DNA of 64,000 bases from Larimichthys crocea. Its lineage: Eukaryota > Chordata > Actinopteri > Sciaenidae. Each line of letters opens with the position of its first letter. Positions within the stretch are counted from its first letter, which is position 1. The position numbers and the translations under genes are program-made. Of the stretch, positions 41,901 to 51,214 are shown in pieces. Where the stretch lies: positions 8,485,198 through 8,549,197 of the forward strand of contig NC_040028.1 of NCBI RefSeq assembly GCF_000972845.2, given 5' to 3'. The notes below the pieces were generated by a model. It was not told the DNA's origin. It was given only the letters and a program-made list of their open reading frames with translations, and made no database searches.

Positions 41901-42652
41901 TTAGAAGGCATTTTCTGGGTGACAGAAGGTAAAGCTCCAGAAGCGAGGGTGCTCCCAGGCCCAGAGGAAAGAGGATAGACCTGGGCATGGTTAGGGTGAT
42001 GAGGGTGTTGATGGTGATGGTGCACAGTCCCGTTCACCATGGCTCCACCGTGCTGCTGTTGAGCCACCTGGTTTAGGGTGTGAGGGTGCGACGGCTGGTT
42101 GGGGGAGACAGCTCCAGGGGTCTCTGCCTCGTGGAAATTATTCAGCGTCTCCTCTGAGGAGCTCCTCTCCGCTCCCACGTTGTCGTTAGCTCGGGAGAGG
42201 GAGACATCCAGGATTTCAGAAGATGACAGATCCTCCGTGTGGGACTCATCCAGGTCGTCGTAGCTCTCCGTGTCCTCTGCAATACTGTTGTTGGTACTCA
42301 CAGATACCTGCGCCGGCGTCACACTGGTGATCTGGAAACCGCTCTTCTTTTTTATCTGAGTGCCAGCCGACTGTGCAGGCTGGGGCTGGGGGTGCAGATT
42401 CAAGCTGTGGGGTGGGATATGATGGAGACCCGGGGAGGATGAACCAGCAGGAGGTTGGCACTGAATCAACAGTGAAGGCGGCTGATAATCGTCGGCTGGG
42501 ACGTGGCTGTTATTGACCACCGGGTTTGCCACCGGTGTTGACACCGCGGAGCCGCCCCCGCTGCCTGTGTTGCTACCCCTTCTGTGAAAGACAGCCGGGT
42601 GCGCCATCTTTCTAACACTGCCAGAGTCTCCTGCAGGGTCCGGATGATGCAT
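9203..42652 (-). CDS. tsc22d1: TSC22 domain family protein 1, long isoform
   Basis: The spliced CDS is 42652-39918, 11552-11501 and 9478-9203, predicted to encode 1020 residues (human long form about 1073). The N-terminus [20 protein letters not shown] resembles the human long isoform. Conserved blocks are residues about 101-154 ([15 protein letters not shown], then [20 protein letters not shown]), 162-187 ([12 protein letters not shown]), about 450-478 ([20 protein letters not shown]) and a Ser-rich block near 507-530. The rest is low-complexity Gln, Ser, Ala and Pro sequence. Residues from about 925 carry the TSC box ([20 protein letters not shown]) followed by a leucine zipper. Family members dimerise through the zipper and modulate transcription and growth signalling, notably TGF-beta responses. 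Both junctions are GT-AG and keep frame; GG|T makes Gly at the first. The gene is tail-to-tail with serp2. Confidence 0.95.
9479..11500 (-). other. tsc22d1: tsc22d1 intron 2
   Basis: About 2 kb with no gene apart from the LINE/SINE-like composite at 10196-10735. It also contains two CCTAGCAAC half-sites (near 9697 and 11018) that resemble RFX half-sites. Confidence 0.7.
10196..10735 (+). mobile_element. R2 composite: LINE 5' fragment joined to tRNA-like and LINE-tail sequence
   Basis: The plus strand encodes [20 protein letters not shown] and ELTALTR, which resembles the start of the endonuclease region of fish non-LTR retrotransposons. A GAGA-rich segment follows, then a tail (GGAATTTCCCTGGTGTGGGA, then CAATAAACTCGATCT) of the type ending such LINEs. 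There is no complete endonuclease or reverse transcriptase. The same arrangement recurs at 36485-36985, so it spread as a deleted unit. The exact family is not determined. Confidence 0.65.
11501..11552 (-). CDS. tsc22d1: tsc22d1 shared exon 2 (52 nt)
   Basis: A TTTTTTTGCAG acceptor and ATG|GTGAGT donor enclose 52 nt encoding [17 protein letters not shown] after a split codon. This is the conserved segment ahead of the TSC box. Exon 1 of the long form supplies GG (Gly) and the short-form exon supplies AG (Ser) to the split codon. Confidence 0.95.
11838..11968 (-). CDS. tsc22d1: tsc22d1 short-isoform first coding exon
   Basis: 131 nt (43 codons plus two bases) with start ATG at 11968-11966 and donor GT at 11837-11836. 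The identification rests on residues 12-32, which match the human short isoform almost without gaps. Met4 and Met13 are possible downstream starts. Confidence 0.92.
11973..11997 (-). repeat. tsc22d1: A25 homopolymer in the short-isoform leader
   Basis: A run of 25 T on the plus strand reads as 25 A on the transcribed strand. It ends four bases before the ATG (A25-GAAG-ATG). Confidence 0.9.
12205..12350 (-). promoter_or_regulatory. tsc22d1: Candidate internal promoter of short tsc22d1
   Basis: On the minus strand this stretch has an octamer ATGCAAAT (12345-12338), a GCATAAATTA box (near 12295), a CCAAT box (12273-12269) and a TATA-like GATAAATTAT (12240-12231). A start near 12205 would give a leader of about 240 nt. 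Motifs are seen directly; their use and the start site are inferred. Confidence 0.5.
12351..17950 (-). other. tsc22d1: tsc22d1 intron 1, 3' portion
   Basis: No conserved exon is recognised. It contains an AC-rich stretch (13400-13680), an R4 repeat fragment (13780-13925), a small CAG run (near 17330) and one plus-strand frame with a good donor (16840-16927) noted as a finding. Confidence 0.6.
13780..13925. repeat. Dispersed repeat family R4 fragment
   Basis: Shares 'gtagatctgtgaagac', 'catccaag' and 'cttcttcag' with sequence at 57735-57850 and, reversed, at 58330-58432. No intact coding content. The element class is unknown. Confidence 0.65.
17952..17984. repeat. Perfect 14-bp inverted repeat with 5-nt loop
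   Basis: CCACTAGTGATCTA (17952-17965) is exactly complementary to 17971-17984, with loop AAAAC. It abuts the R1 fragment that begins at about 17983. Confidence 0.9.
17983..18095 (+). repeat. Dispersed repeat family R1, partial forward copy
   Basis: Contains the R1 phrases 'caaatggcttg', 'aaccaggcgtcattcggccc', 'cacctcaggtccacc' and 'ttagattagctgggagg'. Both ends are truncated. Confidence 0.75.
19165..19855 (+). mobile_element. Decayed L2-like LINE 3' fragment
   Basis: Broken frames read [13 protein letters not shown], then [26 protein letters not shown] and TPTYLNARL. These are hallmarks of the C-terminal reverse-transcriptase region of L2-like fish LINEs. The segment ends with a typical tail (GTCGCTTTGGACAAAATCAT, then CAGCTAAATGACTAAATG). 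Several stops and frameshifts show it is inactive and old. Confidence 0.8.
20210..20265. repeat. (CA)28 microsatellite
   Basis: Uninterrupted CA dinucleotides, followed 20 nt later by a short GT run of opposite sense. Confidence 0.97.
22710..22732. repeat. (GT)n microsatellite
   Basis: About eleven GT units. Confidence 0.9.
23040..23265 (+). repeat. Dispersed repeat family R3
   Basis: Shares 'ttggtgaaactggatcatat', 'gagcac', 'gggggagtgttaatgtttgt' and 'cagcctctatggacataat' with 50423-50745. The class is unknown; there is no coding capacity. Confidence 0.7.
23299..23530. mobile_element. MITE with perfect 25-bp terminal inverted repeats
   Basis: The 25 bases at 23299-23323 (starting GTTCAGACAGGGACAGGCAA) are exactly complementary to 23506-23530. 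The left arm continues into CCGGACGCCGGTGGCGTT, which pairs a second time with an internal copy near 23408-23425. The element can therefore fold in two ways. Length is 232 bp with no coding capacity. I could not assign target-site duplications or a superfamily. Confidence 0.8.
24358..24560 (-). mobile_element. MITE R5, reverse copy
   Basis: Relative to 5837-6079 it runs in reverse, sharing 'acctctctgacag', 'ctaatatttt' and 'ttgttgtacagg'-type phrases. Its outer ends carry a 'cacttcatta' and 'taatgaagtg' inverted pair. No coding capacity. Confidence 0.65.
25092..25183. repeat. Perfect 46-bp tandem duplication
   Basis: Units 25092-25137 and 25138-25183 are identical base for base. Each carries TGACGCAAT (a C/EBP-CRE-like motif) next to an AATTAG homeodomain-type core. 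Confidence 0.95.
30541..30600 (+). mobile_element. hAT-like terminal sequence
   Basis: CAGTGATTCTCAAACTGTGG resembles the left terminal repeat of hAT (Charlie-type) elements (CAGTGGTTCTCAAACT). The matching sequence occurs in the right block copy near 32118. No transposase is present. Confidence 0.4.
30623..30760 (+). mobile_element. Pogo/Tigger-like transposon end fragment
   Basis: Begins TA-CAGTCGTCCCTCGC and continues with TATATCGCGGTTCACTTTTC and GCAGGCTCGCTG. This is similar to fish repeats I attribute, with limited confidence, to pogo-type DNA transposons. Only one end is present. It is found in the left block copy but not in the right one. Confidence 0.45.
30845..30854. other. Assembly gap (10 N)
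   Basis: Ten ambiguous bases lie exactly between the two near-duplicate blocks. Confidence 1.
30859..32532. repeat. Right copy of the near-duplicate block
   Basis: Collinear with 29179-30844 but missing many single bases, especially in homopolymers, and missing the stretch corresponding to 29430-29510. It contains the 5' part of an R1 repeat (from about 32271) that the left copy lacks. Confidence 0.93.
32271..32762 (+). repeat. Dispersed repeat family R1, near full-length forward copy
   Basis: Runs from 'tctgtggctgggaagtgaaa' through 'gcttgtttgagcaaccaggc' to 'gtgggcgacatcacgcatac'. It crosses the right edge of the duplicate block, so the left block holds only its middle (from about 30762). 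Confidence 0.75.
32829..32861. repeat. (AAAT)n microsatellite
   Basis: About eight tetranucleotide units. Confidence 0.9.
32922..32978. repeat. (GT)n microsatellite
   Basis: A GT run with one early interruption (GTGGTG). Reading frames across it encode Cys-Val or Thr-His runs and are spurious. Confidence 0.95.
34395..34575 (-). repeat. Dispersed repeat family R1, reverse fragment
   Basis: 'gacagtataaagaatggacg', 'cccacaggtttctgaaaag' and 'gcctggttgctcagacaagc' match the reversed R1 3' half. Confidence 0.7.
35496..35613 (-). repeat. Dispersed repeat family R1, reverse fragment
   Basis: 'gacagtataaagga', 'cccacaggtttctgaagagt' and 'ccgccatcttggaagtcccg' match the reversed R1 3' end only. Confidence 0.7.
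36485..36985 (+). mobile_element. R2 composite, second copy
   Basis: Repeats the organisation of 10196-10735. [20 protein letters not shown] is followed by [20 protein letters not shown] (LINE endonuclease start), then a segment whose reverse strand has tRNA-like A- and B-box remnants (GTTGCTCAACTGGTGGAGTA), then a LINE-type tail. No functional protein remains. Confidence 0.65.
38000..38385 (-). repeat. Dispersed repeat family R1, near full-length reverse copy
   Basis: Covers most of R1 from 'ccgcaggtttctgaagagcc' to 'cctcaagtggacgtttaagg'. Open frames across it are spurious repeats of the same peptide seen in other copies ([20 protein letters not shown]). Confidence 0.75.
39918..42652 (-). 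CDS. tsc22d1: tsc22d1 long-isoform first coding exon
   Basis: One uninterrupted 2735-nt coding exon (911 codons plus two bases) ends at GATGG|GTAAGAG, with the donor GT at 39917-39916. An in-frame TAA immediately follows if the intron is read through. A His-rich stretch lies at about 211-220, an Ala-Pro repeat precedes the SRFRVVKL block, and the C-terminal half is Gln-rich. ATG 42652 is chosen because the following residues match the human start. Met16 (RKMAHPA) is a conserved downstream alternative. Confidence 0.95.
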
Positions 42653-43560
42653 TTCGAGAGGATCCGGGGGGTAGTTGGTCTCTGACAGTATGCAATAAGG
42701 TTGTAGCTCGTTAACGGCGCCGTCTTGACAAAACTACAGTCAACAGACAACACGATCAAAAAAATAAATAAATAAATATATTTGAACTGAGCTGCTCTCA
42801 AATATCAGGCAAAGTTAGCGCCGATATTTACAGCCTCTATCCTCCGGTGACACAAAAAAAAAGAGGCTAGTCGCTGACTAGCTCGCGAGCTAACGTCAGC
42901 TGATGCCAGTTGTAATTCGCCGGTTGATATCCGTTGGTGCCTCCGTTAAACACGAGCAGACATTTTGTGCGTTTCTTCTGATATATTTTAAAGCTCTCAC
43001 ACTTTCGTCTCCGGAAAAAAAAGCTGATTTATTTAAAGTTAGCGTTTATATATTTATATTTATATATCAGCGATGCTAGCCTGACAAGAGGAGTAACGCC
43101 AGCTAAGCTAGCTGCCAGTCTCCATCACCGGCTAGCTTGAGCACAGACTTTAACGGTGAAGTCGTCTCGGCGGCTGAATTCACTCAAAACGGAAAGAAAA
43201 TATAAACAAGCGACCTTTCATCCGGTGCTCTGCGCCCGTCAAAACCCGAGTGTAATCACTTAATGAGCGGCGAACAAAAGGTTTAATCCATCCCGCGGAA
43301 TCCTCGCTTTGCTCCTGGTTTTGCTGTATCACTGGTCCTCCCCAGCGGTAGCGTTGTTCAGTGTGTAGCCTGCTGCCCGCACCGATGCTGCTGTGGCTCT
43401 GTGTGCTGTGACGGGGCTGGAGGGGAGGGGTGCTCCGTAATATGGCGACCGCGCATGGTCTCTGCTGCCAGACATAAAGCAGTCTGGGAGAGGCGGAGAC
43501 GAACACAACATCAACACCGCCGGAAAGAGCCGAGCGGAGAGGGCGCTCCCTTAAAAACAC
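42653..43560 (-). promoter_or_regulatory. tsc22d1: tsc22d1 long-isoform leader and promoter region
   Basis: CpG-bearing sequence directly upstream of the long-isoform ATG. It includes GCTAGC-rich segments and, on the plus strand at about 43439, AATATGGCGACC (YY1-like). It is bounded upstream by GATA microsatellites from 43567. No TATA box was evident. The transcription start is not determinable from sequence alone. Confidence 0.5.
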
Positions 43561-43566
43561 AGGCAG

Positions 43567-43567
43567 G

Positions 43568-43631
<64 letters not shown>
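43567..43631. repeat. (GATA)n microsatellite
   Basis: About 16 uninterrupted units at the upstream edge of the tsc22d1 promoter region. Confidence 0.97.
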
Positions 43632-43632
<1 letters not shown>

Positions 43633-43718
43633 TGTTTAATTATTATTTCATTTATTTTTGTGATGATTTAATTAATTATTAATTAATATTCACATGGTTA
43701 GATAGATACATACTGTTA

Positions 43719-43786
43719 GATAGATAGATAGATAGATAGATAGAAGATAGATAGATAGTAGATAGATAGATAGATAGATAGATAGA
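43719..43786. repeat. (GATA)n microsatellite, interrupted
   Basis: GATA units with single-base slips (AGAAGATAG, TAGTAGATAG). Confidence 0.95.
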
Positions 43787-43924
43787 AATAATAATAATTG
43801 AATAAATATTACAAAAGTAAGTGACCGTAAAATAAATAATAACTGCAATGTATAAATGAAAAAAAATTGCAATGAGACATGAACAAGGAGACTACAACAT
43901 GATCAGGTGGTGCAGGTGTCGTAG

Positions 43925-43925
<1 letters not shown>

Positions 43926-43975
<50 letters not shown>

Positions 43976-43976
43976 G
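43926..43976. repeat. (GATA)n microsatellite
   Basis: About 12 units. With the two preceding arrays it forms a 400-bp GATA cluster. Confidence 0.97.
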
Positions 43977-45440
43977 TACTTGTTACAGCAGCAGAGGAAA
44001 GTGTAGCATACACTACAGAATTAGAAAAAAAGTAGAAAAGCCAAAAAACACAATAAACAGACAGAAATATCTATAACCTACACAATAAACACGAAAAACA
44101 AATAAACTTTCAAAACAGACAAGTACTGAGGATAAAAGTGGCATGATATATAAAGAGTATTGTAATGTAAAGTGATCGAAATATTGCAAAGAAAGTGACC
44201 ATGATACGAATAATAATATTATTGCAAGAGTAGTGACCATAATATAAATAATATTACAAAAGTAAGCGACCAGTGATATAAATAATAACTGCAAGGCATA
44301 AATGAAAAAATAAATTCTATTGTGTTATTTATTGTGTTTTATCTTGTTGTACAGCACTTTGGAAACCTTGGTTTGCTGAGTGGATTGGATTGGATAATTA
44401 TTCTGCAATTATTTTTTATTTTAGCTTTGTTTATGTATCAGAACAGTTATTTTTTGATTAATTATTAATTAATATTACATGGTTAGATAGATACATACTG
44501 GTTAGATAGATAAAAAAAACTATATTTAAAAAAAAGTAGAAATAAGAAATAGAGCTACAAATAGAGCTAAAAAAATGTATACTATACTATAACTATGCTA
44601 TACAAAAAGTTGTCCTTTCTCTAAACAGAGTGTTTGGTGCTAGACAGGATCGACACAGTCTTTGACCTCATGTTTGTTTTAAAATAAATATTCAAAGAAG
44701 GAAAACAGAAATGAGAAACTTGTGACATGTGAGTCAGAAGTGCAGCGGATTAAAAAATAGAAGAAGACAAGTAAAGTTATTTATTACTTTATATAAATTA
44801 TGACACGTTACTCACAATTATTACTGTTTTTATTGTCTCTTCCTGGTTAAATAAAGGTTAAATAAAAAAAAATGATAAGTAGGAAGAAGGAGCTCCTGTA
44901 TGTGTTAACAACACAAAAATATAACCTCCTTGTAAAAGGGATCATTCTGCATAATGACTACTTATATTTTGTTTGGTTATCCCACTCTGGCAATCCTGAC
45001 AAGTAGGGTAGTCTCAAACGCAATCCCTTATTTATATTTATTTTACCTTGTCTTTTATTTGATTTTTTCCCTTTTGTGTATGCTTCTGAATATTTCTTGA
45101 TTTACAAAAGCAAGAAACAAAGTTTAAGTTGAGTATATTTTTGACTTTTTATTTTGATTCTGATTTGACTTTTACATTCAAATAATCATGGTATATGTCT
45201 TTATCCAGGCAGATAATGTGAAATAGTACAGTGAATTACCAGCATTAAAACAAAAAACATATATGTTGTTAACATAGAGTCAATGGCAGCCCACAGCCTC
45301 CTGAGCGTTTGTAGTGATCGAGCAAAACATCAACATCACAGCAGTGTTTGTGAAACAAAGGTAGACAGAGAGCTGCTAGATCTCTCTGCAGACAGACACA
45401 GGTGTGGACCACACTGAAGGTTCTACAAACAGGTACTGTG
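43977..45440. other. AT-rich intergenic stretch
   Basis: No gene is seen. Sequences at 44280-44400 ('gtacagcactttggaaacct') resemble widely dispersed fish repeats. Confidence 0.55.
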
Positions 45441-45449
45441 TGGGGCCTC

Positions 45450-45914
45450 CCTCTATCTGTCTGACTGTCTGTCTATCTGTCTGTCTGTCTGTTTCTCTAT
45501 CTGTCTGTCTCTCTGTCTGTCTGTCTGTCTTTCTATCTGTTTCTCAGTCTGTCTGTATGTCTGCCTGTTTCTTTATCTATCTGTCTGTTTCTTCATCTAT
45601 CTGTCTGACTGTCTGTTTATCTGTCTGTCTGTCTGTTTCTCTATCTGTCTGTCTCTCTGTCTGTCTGACTGTCTGTCTTTCTATCTGTTTCTCTGTCTGT
45701 CTGTATGTCTGCATGTTTCTTTATCTATCTGTCTGTTTCTTCATCTATCTGTCTGTCTGTCTGTCTGTCTGTATGTCTGTCTGTCTATCTGTCTATCTAT
45801 CTTTCTGTCTGTCTGTCTGTCTGTCTGTCCTGCCCCCCCCCCTCTCTCTCTATCTCGTCTCTCTGCTCTTCTGTCTCGTCTCTCTCTCTCTCTCTGTCTC
45901 TCTCTCTCTCTCTG
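45450..45914. repeat. CTGT/CTAT satellite-like array with CT tail
   Basis: About 380 bp of CTGT, CTAT and TTTCT units, then a C run and a CT-rich tail (45840-45914). A higher-order unit of about 144 bp appears twice, with the 'gtttctctat' landmark at 45491 and 45635. The Cys-Leu-Ser-Val frame across it is an artefact. Confidence 0.93.
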
Positions 45915-46946
45915 GTCTTTTCTGATGGATTAAACAGGTTAAACTGAATTGTGTCTTACTTTATCAGATGTAAGAACCGAACATTTCCATTAAAGTGTCC
46001 TAAATCTTATTTTAGGCTCCATAAATTCATTATATATTTAACAATCACATTAATAAATGCAAAGTTAGATCAGTACTTTTATTCAAGTGCTGGGCTTGAA
46101 CTAAATTTTATGTTAGAAAAAGATTATAATACAAGTACATGACCAGATTTAGATTATTATTATGAAATATAATGATGTTATATCGATTAAATTACAAATC
46201 AGTATATAAAGTTATCAAAATGAGTTCCCCCTTTAGAAGTTGCAACATAAATGAATATATACAATTATGTATTATATATTATTCTGCATACTTTTACTTT
46301 AATTTTGGTACTTTAAGTATATTTTGATGCTAATAATTTTGTACTTTTAGTCATTACACTTAATTTTTAGTACTTATAGTTCAGTAAAACTTCTGTGTAC
46401 TTCTTCCACCGCTGATTTTAATCATTTAAACCCCATTTATCTGAATATGCAGATGTTTTCATGGACTTTTGTAACCATGCAAAATGGTTACCCAGTCTGC
46501 AGAGTAAATATCTTTCTTTTGGTAGTTAAAGTAAAAAAATATGAAATGTTCAGCTCAGTTTGGTCGTTATAACCATTTGTAAAAATAACTGTAAATCTTT
46601 AGAATATCTCTCAAATGGAGAGAGGTGGTCGAGGTGACAGAGCAGTGGCTGGTGAAGGAGGTGGAGTGAAGCAGAGATTGACTGTCAGGCGAGCAGACAG
46701 GGCTACATCCATCGATACAAATGACAGAGGACGAGAGACAGCAGGAGCCCAATGCAGTGTAAGCGTCTGGTGCTGTCAGCAGCTTTAAATCACACTGGCA
46801 CTCCAAAACAACAAAAAACCCACAGCACTATTGTGCTGCCCCACTCATTCATATAAAGAAATAACAATGCTATGCTCTCTATATAGCTGTTGGACGTACT
46901 TTAATTTAATTTAATTCAATTCAACCGGGTGGTTAGGAGTGGCACT

Positions 46947-46985
46947 TGTCTTGCTCTAAGACTCCACAAGTCTTAGAGCAAGACA
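46947..46985. repeat. Perfect 17-bp inverted repeat with 5-nt loop
   Basis: TGTCTTGCTCTAAGACT (46947-46963) is exactly complementary to 46969-46985, with loop CCACA. There is no T-run or other sign of an RNA gene. Confidence 0.92.
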
Positions 46986-47439
46986 CGTAACTCCAAATGA
47001 AATTCACACTGAATTAACGTGTCTGTCAAAATAATGTAATGTAGTATGAGCATGTAGCAAAGAGGCAATCAAACATTATCATTACTGACTGTTAAATAAA
47101 ATAATATTTCAAGGGTTGTGCTCCACAAAAAACATCCTGTCATATGCAGAGACAAACTGTTCACAAGACACATATTTTTTATTTTATTTTATATTTTTTG
47201 TGTTTTTCAGTGTTATTACTGCTGTCAGAAAATATATTAGTTATTTTATTGAGTTTTATGTTCTGATCCAAATTAGACTTAATTTAAATTAATAGCAGAT
47301 TTTTTTTTTCTGAATGATTGATTGATTATATTCATGTCGTTCCCAACCCGTATGGGCTTATGAGACACTAGACAGCAACAACATGCCACATGAGAAATGA
47401 TAAGATAAGATAAGATGAGGTAAGATAAGATGTGTGGTC

Positions 47440-47720
47440 TGAGGTGTCTTCCTCCTGAAGTCAATCATCATCTCCTTCATTCCTGGGTGTTCATCTCAAC
47501 AACAAACTGGACTGGTATAGGACAACGTCGATGTCCTGTACAAGAAGGTCCAAAGTTGTCTCCACTTACTGTGGAAACTGGTGTAATTTGGAGTGTGCAG
47601 GACTCCTCGATGACACTCTGGTAGCATCTGCATTATTCTATACCGTTGTATGCTGGAGAGGGGGAAGCACAGAGAGGGACAGAAAAAGACTCAACAAACT
47701 GGTCAAGAGGAAAAACCTGT
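47440..47720 (+). mobile_element. LINE reverse-transcriptase C-terminal fragment
   Basis: One frame reads LVASALFYTVVCWRGGSTER and then DRKRLNKLVKR, preceded by remnants of a Lys/Arg-rich segment. This is the typical end of fish non-LTR retrotransposon ORF2 proteins. It is frameshifted and truncated. Confidence 0.65.
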
Positions 47721-49514
47721 TTTTTTTTTCCAGTATTCCTTTTGGACATATTTGTAGCTGAAGGTAATAATACAGTTTTTCTCCATTGGTTTGGCTCATT
47801 TCTTGAAACAGAAATTACTTCTTAATTAATTCTCAAAACAACATGGACAAACCTCCAAACCACTTAAACCAATTGATCACAACAGAATTGTATTTCTCAT
47901 TGATTTCATCACATTGCAAATGTCTTAGCACATCTTTGCAAATGATTAAGTACAGTTAGCCTACATTTAGCACAAGTGAATAGATCCTGTTGATCTAAAC
48001 TGATTGACTGATTCCCAGTCTAATGGTTGTTCTCTCCGAAACATGTCATCATCATTTCATTCTATAAGTCATCACATGCAAAATAGTCTGTTCAATTGTC
48101 AAAATTAGTCAACATAATCATATCAACATAATACCGTGAATACCATATATTCACAGTATTATATTCACATATATTTACAGCAGCATAAGCTACATATAAT
48201 TTTCATATAGTTTTTGTTAATTGTTTATATAACAGTATATTATGCTTTATACATATTCTTGTTACTCTGATATGGAGGTTACTTTATGTGTGTAAATAAA
48301 AATGGCTACCTTTCCTTGGCAGTGTGAGTGCAATGTGTGATATCAAACCTTAGAGGCTACTCTTACCCTTATATCCTGTTTTTTATTTTTATTTTTTCAG
48401 TTTTATACACAATTGTATTCTGTTAGCTAGACAAAAAACTAGTACAGTAACCATTGTGAATGAAGGACTGAGCTAAGACTGAGAGGTGGACATGAGGGAT
48501 ATGATCCTCTGCCATAGTGACAAAACATCTAAACATTTTGACTTGCAGTGCTCACACAATGCCAAAGGGACGATGCATTTTAAAAGTACTGACTATTTAT
48601 ATGAGAAAGAAATTTGGTTTTGACACGAGTGAACTGTTTTGGGAGAGATGTGCACTTTTGCAAGTGAGCTATGGTGTTGTGCTTAACTATAAGGGGCTTG
48701 TGTCCACTGAGCCTCCTTGCTTTGAATGGATGCTGGCTTTATTTTTGTTTGTTTTGACCCCCAACCCTACTCCCTCGCTCCAGCAGCACTAAATCACAGT
48801 GTGTGTCGCTAAACGTTTAAATACCCGTGCTGACCAGATTCATTAATGAATCTGGTCTTCCCACACAAACCCGACTTGGCACTGCTGTACTTCACTGTAA
48901 TGAAGTAAGAAGAAACATTATTTGAAAGGCGGCTTACAATGCAATGGTGCTGAGAAGATCAGGCAGAAAACCTGCTTTTTGTTACTATACATCTCTCAAG
49001 GGTAAGCAGTTCACTCTATTCCTGTATGTCCTGCTGCCCCCTGCATACATCATACCACATTTACAGGGACACGTCACTGAAAAAACATCTACAATCCAGC
49101 TGTGATTCACTTTCAGATGCAGCGTTTCCTGTCTTGTACACGTGCCATTATAAAGGTATATTTAAAATAAAGTCACAGGGTTTAGTGACGTATTGTCATG
49201 CGTCAGAACACCCTTTGTATGTGTTTCAGATAAATGTCACACAGAAACCCACACAGTCTGAATGTATATGTTATACTTAACCTTTCTGTGTTTGTTTGGT
49301 TCTTGTAGCAGAATGAGGGTGAAGGTTTGAGGTCACGGTCATTCCTTACGTATCACAACCAGCTGACTGACTGACAAAGACTTCGCCTCTGACTTTTTTG
49401 TCAGTTAAATCTAAACACAGAAACAGTTATTATATTATTTTTTGCAAGTCACTTACAAAAAAATAACTGGCAGTTGTGGTTGCCAGAATTTTACCATAAT
49501 AAATGTGGTATAAC

Positions 49515-49812
49515 TTTTTCTAATATTATGATAAAAGAATGTTGATTTTACGGTTAAGATTGGGGTTTTATTCCACATTATATCATATAAATACAAGTTT
49601 GTTTGTTTTCCACCAAAAGAAACACAACACCATTAATATGCCATATAAATAAAGATTTTGCTGTCAGATATGACTGTGTTTTACTGTACACTGTAAAAAA
49701 AAACAACAACTTGTTTTTACAGTAATAACTTTTTCTAAAAGGATATTAGTACTGTTGATTTTATGGTTGAGGTTGGCGTTTTATTCCACATTTTATCATA
49801 TAAATACAAGGT
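49515..49812. repeat. Pair of diverged direct repeats, about 85 bp each
   Basis: 49515-49600 and 49728-49812 share 'ataactttttcta', 'tgttgattttacggtt' (second copy 'tgttgattttatggtt') and 'catataaatacaag'. The spacing is about 213 bp. Origin unknown. Confidence 0.75.
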
Positions 49813-50422
49813 TTAAAACGCTGTTCTGCCATACAACTGACATGAAAATACATCATCATACGTAATTTTATAGACTTTATTCTGTATAAATTCCCTAAAA
49901 ATACTATATACATGAAGGTTTTGCCAATTAATTCATTAATTAATTAAGCATGTTTACTCTGTGCTATACTGTGGAATTAAACAGTGAGGGTTTACTTTCA
50001 TGGCTGTGAATATTTTAAATATAAATGTGAACATGCCTTTAAGAGATTAATAACAGAGATCTCCATTAAAGCCATGTCATTATGAAGATGGTTGCTCATT
50101 AATTCATTATTGCACTGATAGTCAAACATACAGTCAGCACAATGAATTAATCAAAACAGTAACTTTAGCTCTGGATGCCCGACTGATGAGTGAAAGGGAA
50201 ACTTGAGAGCAGCTGATGGAAAAACTGTATTTAATAATGAAGGAGAGAATCTAAGGTGGCACAGACACTCACATTCAAGTCGACAGCTAAAACTAGTTTT
50301 GCTTATAATGATTTCTTTTTATGTTATGGTTTGTCTTGAAGGAGAATATCTTATGTTAAAACATGTCATGATTCTGATTTGCTGCTATTGTCACATTATT
50401 ATTAACAGTCACAGTCACTGAT

Positions 50423-50745
50423 TTTGGTGAAACTGGATCATATTTTCCCTCTTTTGGCCTTTGGCTGCTGAGGTAAAACTCTGTGATTTACAGAGTTTTC
50501 TGATAGACAGTAAAGTAAACAGTTGTGAACTATAGCTGCTGTTAGCTAATGTCAGCTCACTTTGTTAGCTGTGATCAGAGCACCGGGGGAGTGTTAGTGT
50601 TTGTACCACAGATGATTGGGACCAGTGGAAAGAGGAGGTTTTCAGCCATCGGTGTGGGGGAATGCTGATGGAGAGTGAAGCCGATGTTGTGCCAGAACCA
50701 GAGCTGGGTGGGCTCAGCAGCCTCTATGGACATAATAACAGTGGT
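50423..50745 (+). repeat. Dispersed repeat family R3, longer copy
   Basis: Matches 23040-23265 but keeps about 90 bp more in the middle ('ggcctttggctgctgaggta'). Confidence 0.7.
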
Positions 50746-50887
50746 GAGGAGTTCGGTTTACGGTACATCAAAGACACAGCCTTCCACCTGATGGAGTTAC
50801 TCTTCAGTCTACAAGAATAAAACAGTATTAATTGACTTCTTGTTATCAGTACAAGCTAATCCTGTGTAATACTTTACGGAGAAACAA

Positions 50888-50975
50888 TCTACAGATGGTA
50901 AATGGTAAATGGACTATACTTATATAGCGCCTTTCTAGTCTTCCGACCACTCACAGCGCTTTTACACTACACTAC
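50888..50975 (+). repeat. Dispersed repeat family R6
   Basis: 'atggtaaatggac', 'cttatatagcgcctttctag' and 'accactcacagcgctttt' match a common fish repeat. A second copy is at 56350-56450. Confidence 0.65.
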
Positions 50976-51214
50976 AATTTACTGAAATTTTCAGTCAATG
51001 CTTTGCAGAGAAATGCTAAATTTTTAATATATTTTCCCTGAATTACTACGATCGAAAACCTTCAATGAAGTGACAATACTAATTTACAAATGACATGTAC
51101 ACGAAAAACGTTAAATTGTTAGCATTTATACTAGTATATATACTCAGCTCACTCATATAATCAGGATTTTGTTCATCAACAGCCTAAATCCAGTGAAATA
51201 CCCTGTCTGTTGTC

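Larger units (their letters stand above)
45915..50420. other. Intergenic stretch, no gene
   Basis: AT-rich. It contains the 46947-46985 hairpin, a short GATAA run near 47400, a LINE fragment (47440-47720) and a pair of direct repeats (49515-49600 and 49728-49812). No conserved exon is seen. Confidence 0.6.

Noticed and set aside
40979..41932. Plus-strand open frame of 317 codons
   Set aside because: It is antisense to the low-complexity coding exon of tsc22d1. Its Arg/Ser/His-rich product is a shadow of that composition and has no splice or family support.
43567..43976. Regularly spaced repeats that could suggest a CRISPR-like array
   Set aside because: These are simple GATA microsatellites with no unique spacers, in a vertebrate genome.
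45404..45925. Open frame of 173 codons rich in Cys-Leu-Ser-Val
   Set aside because: It is a direct translation of the CTGT/CTAT microsatellite array.
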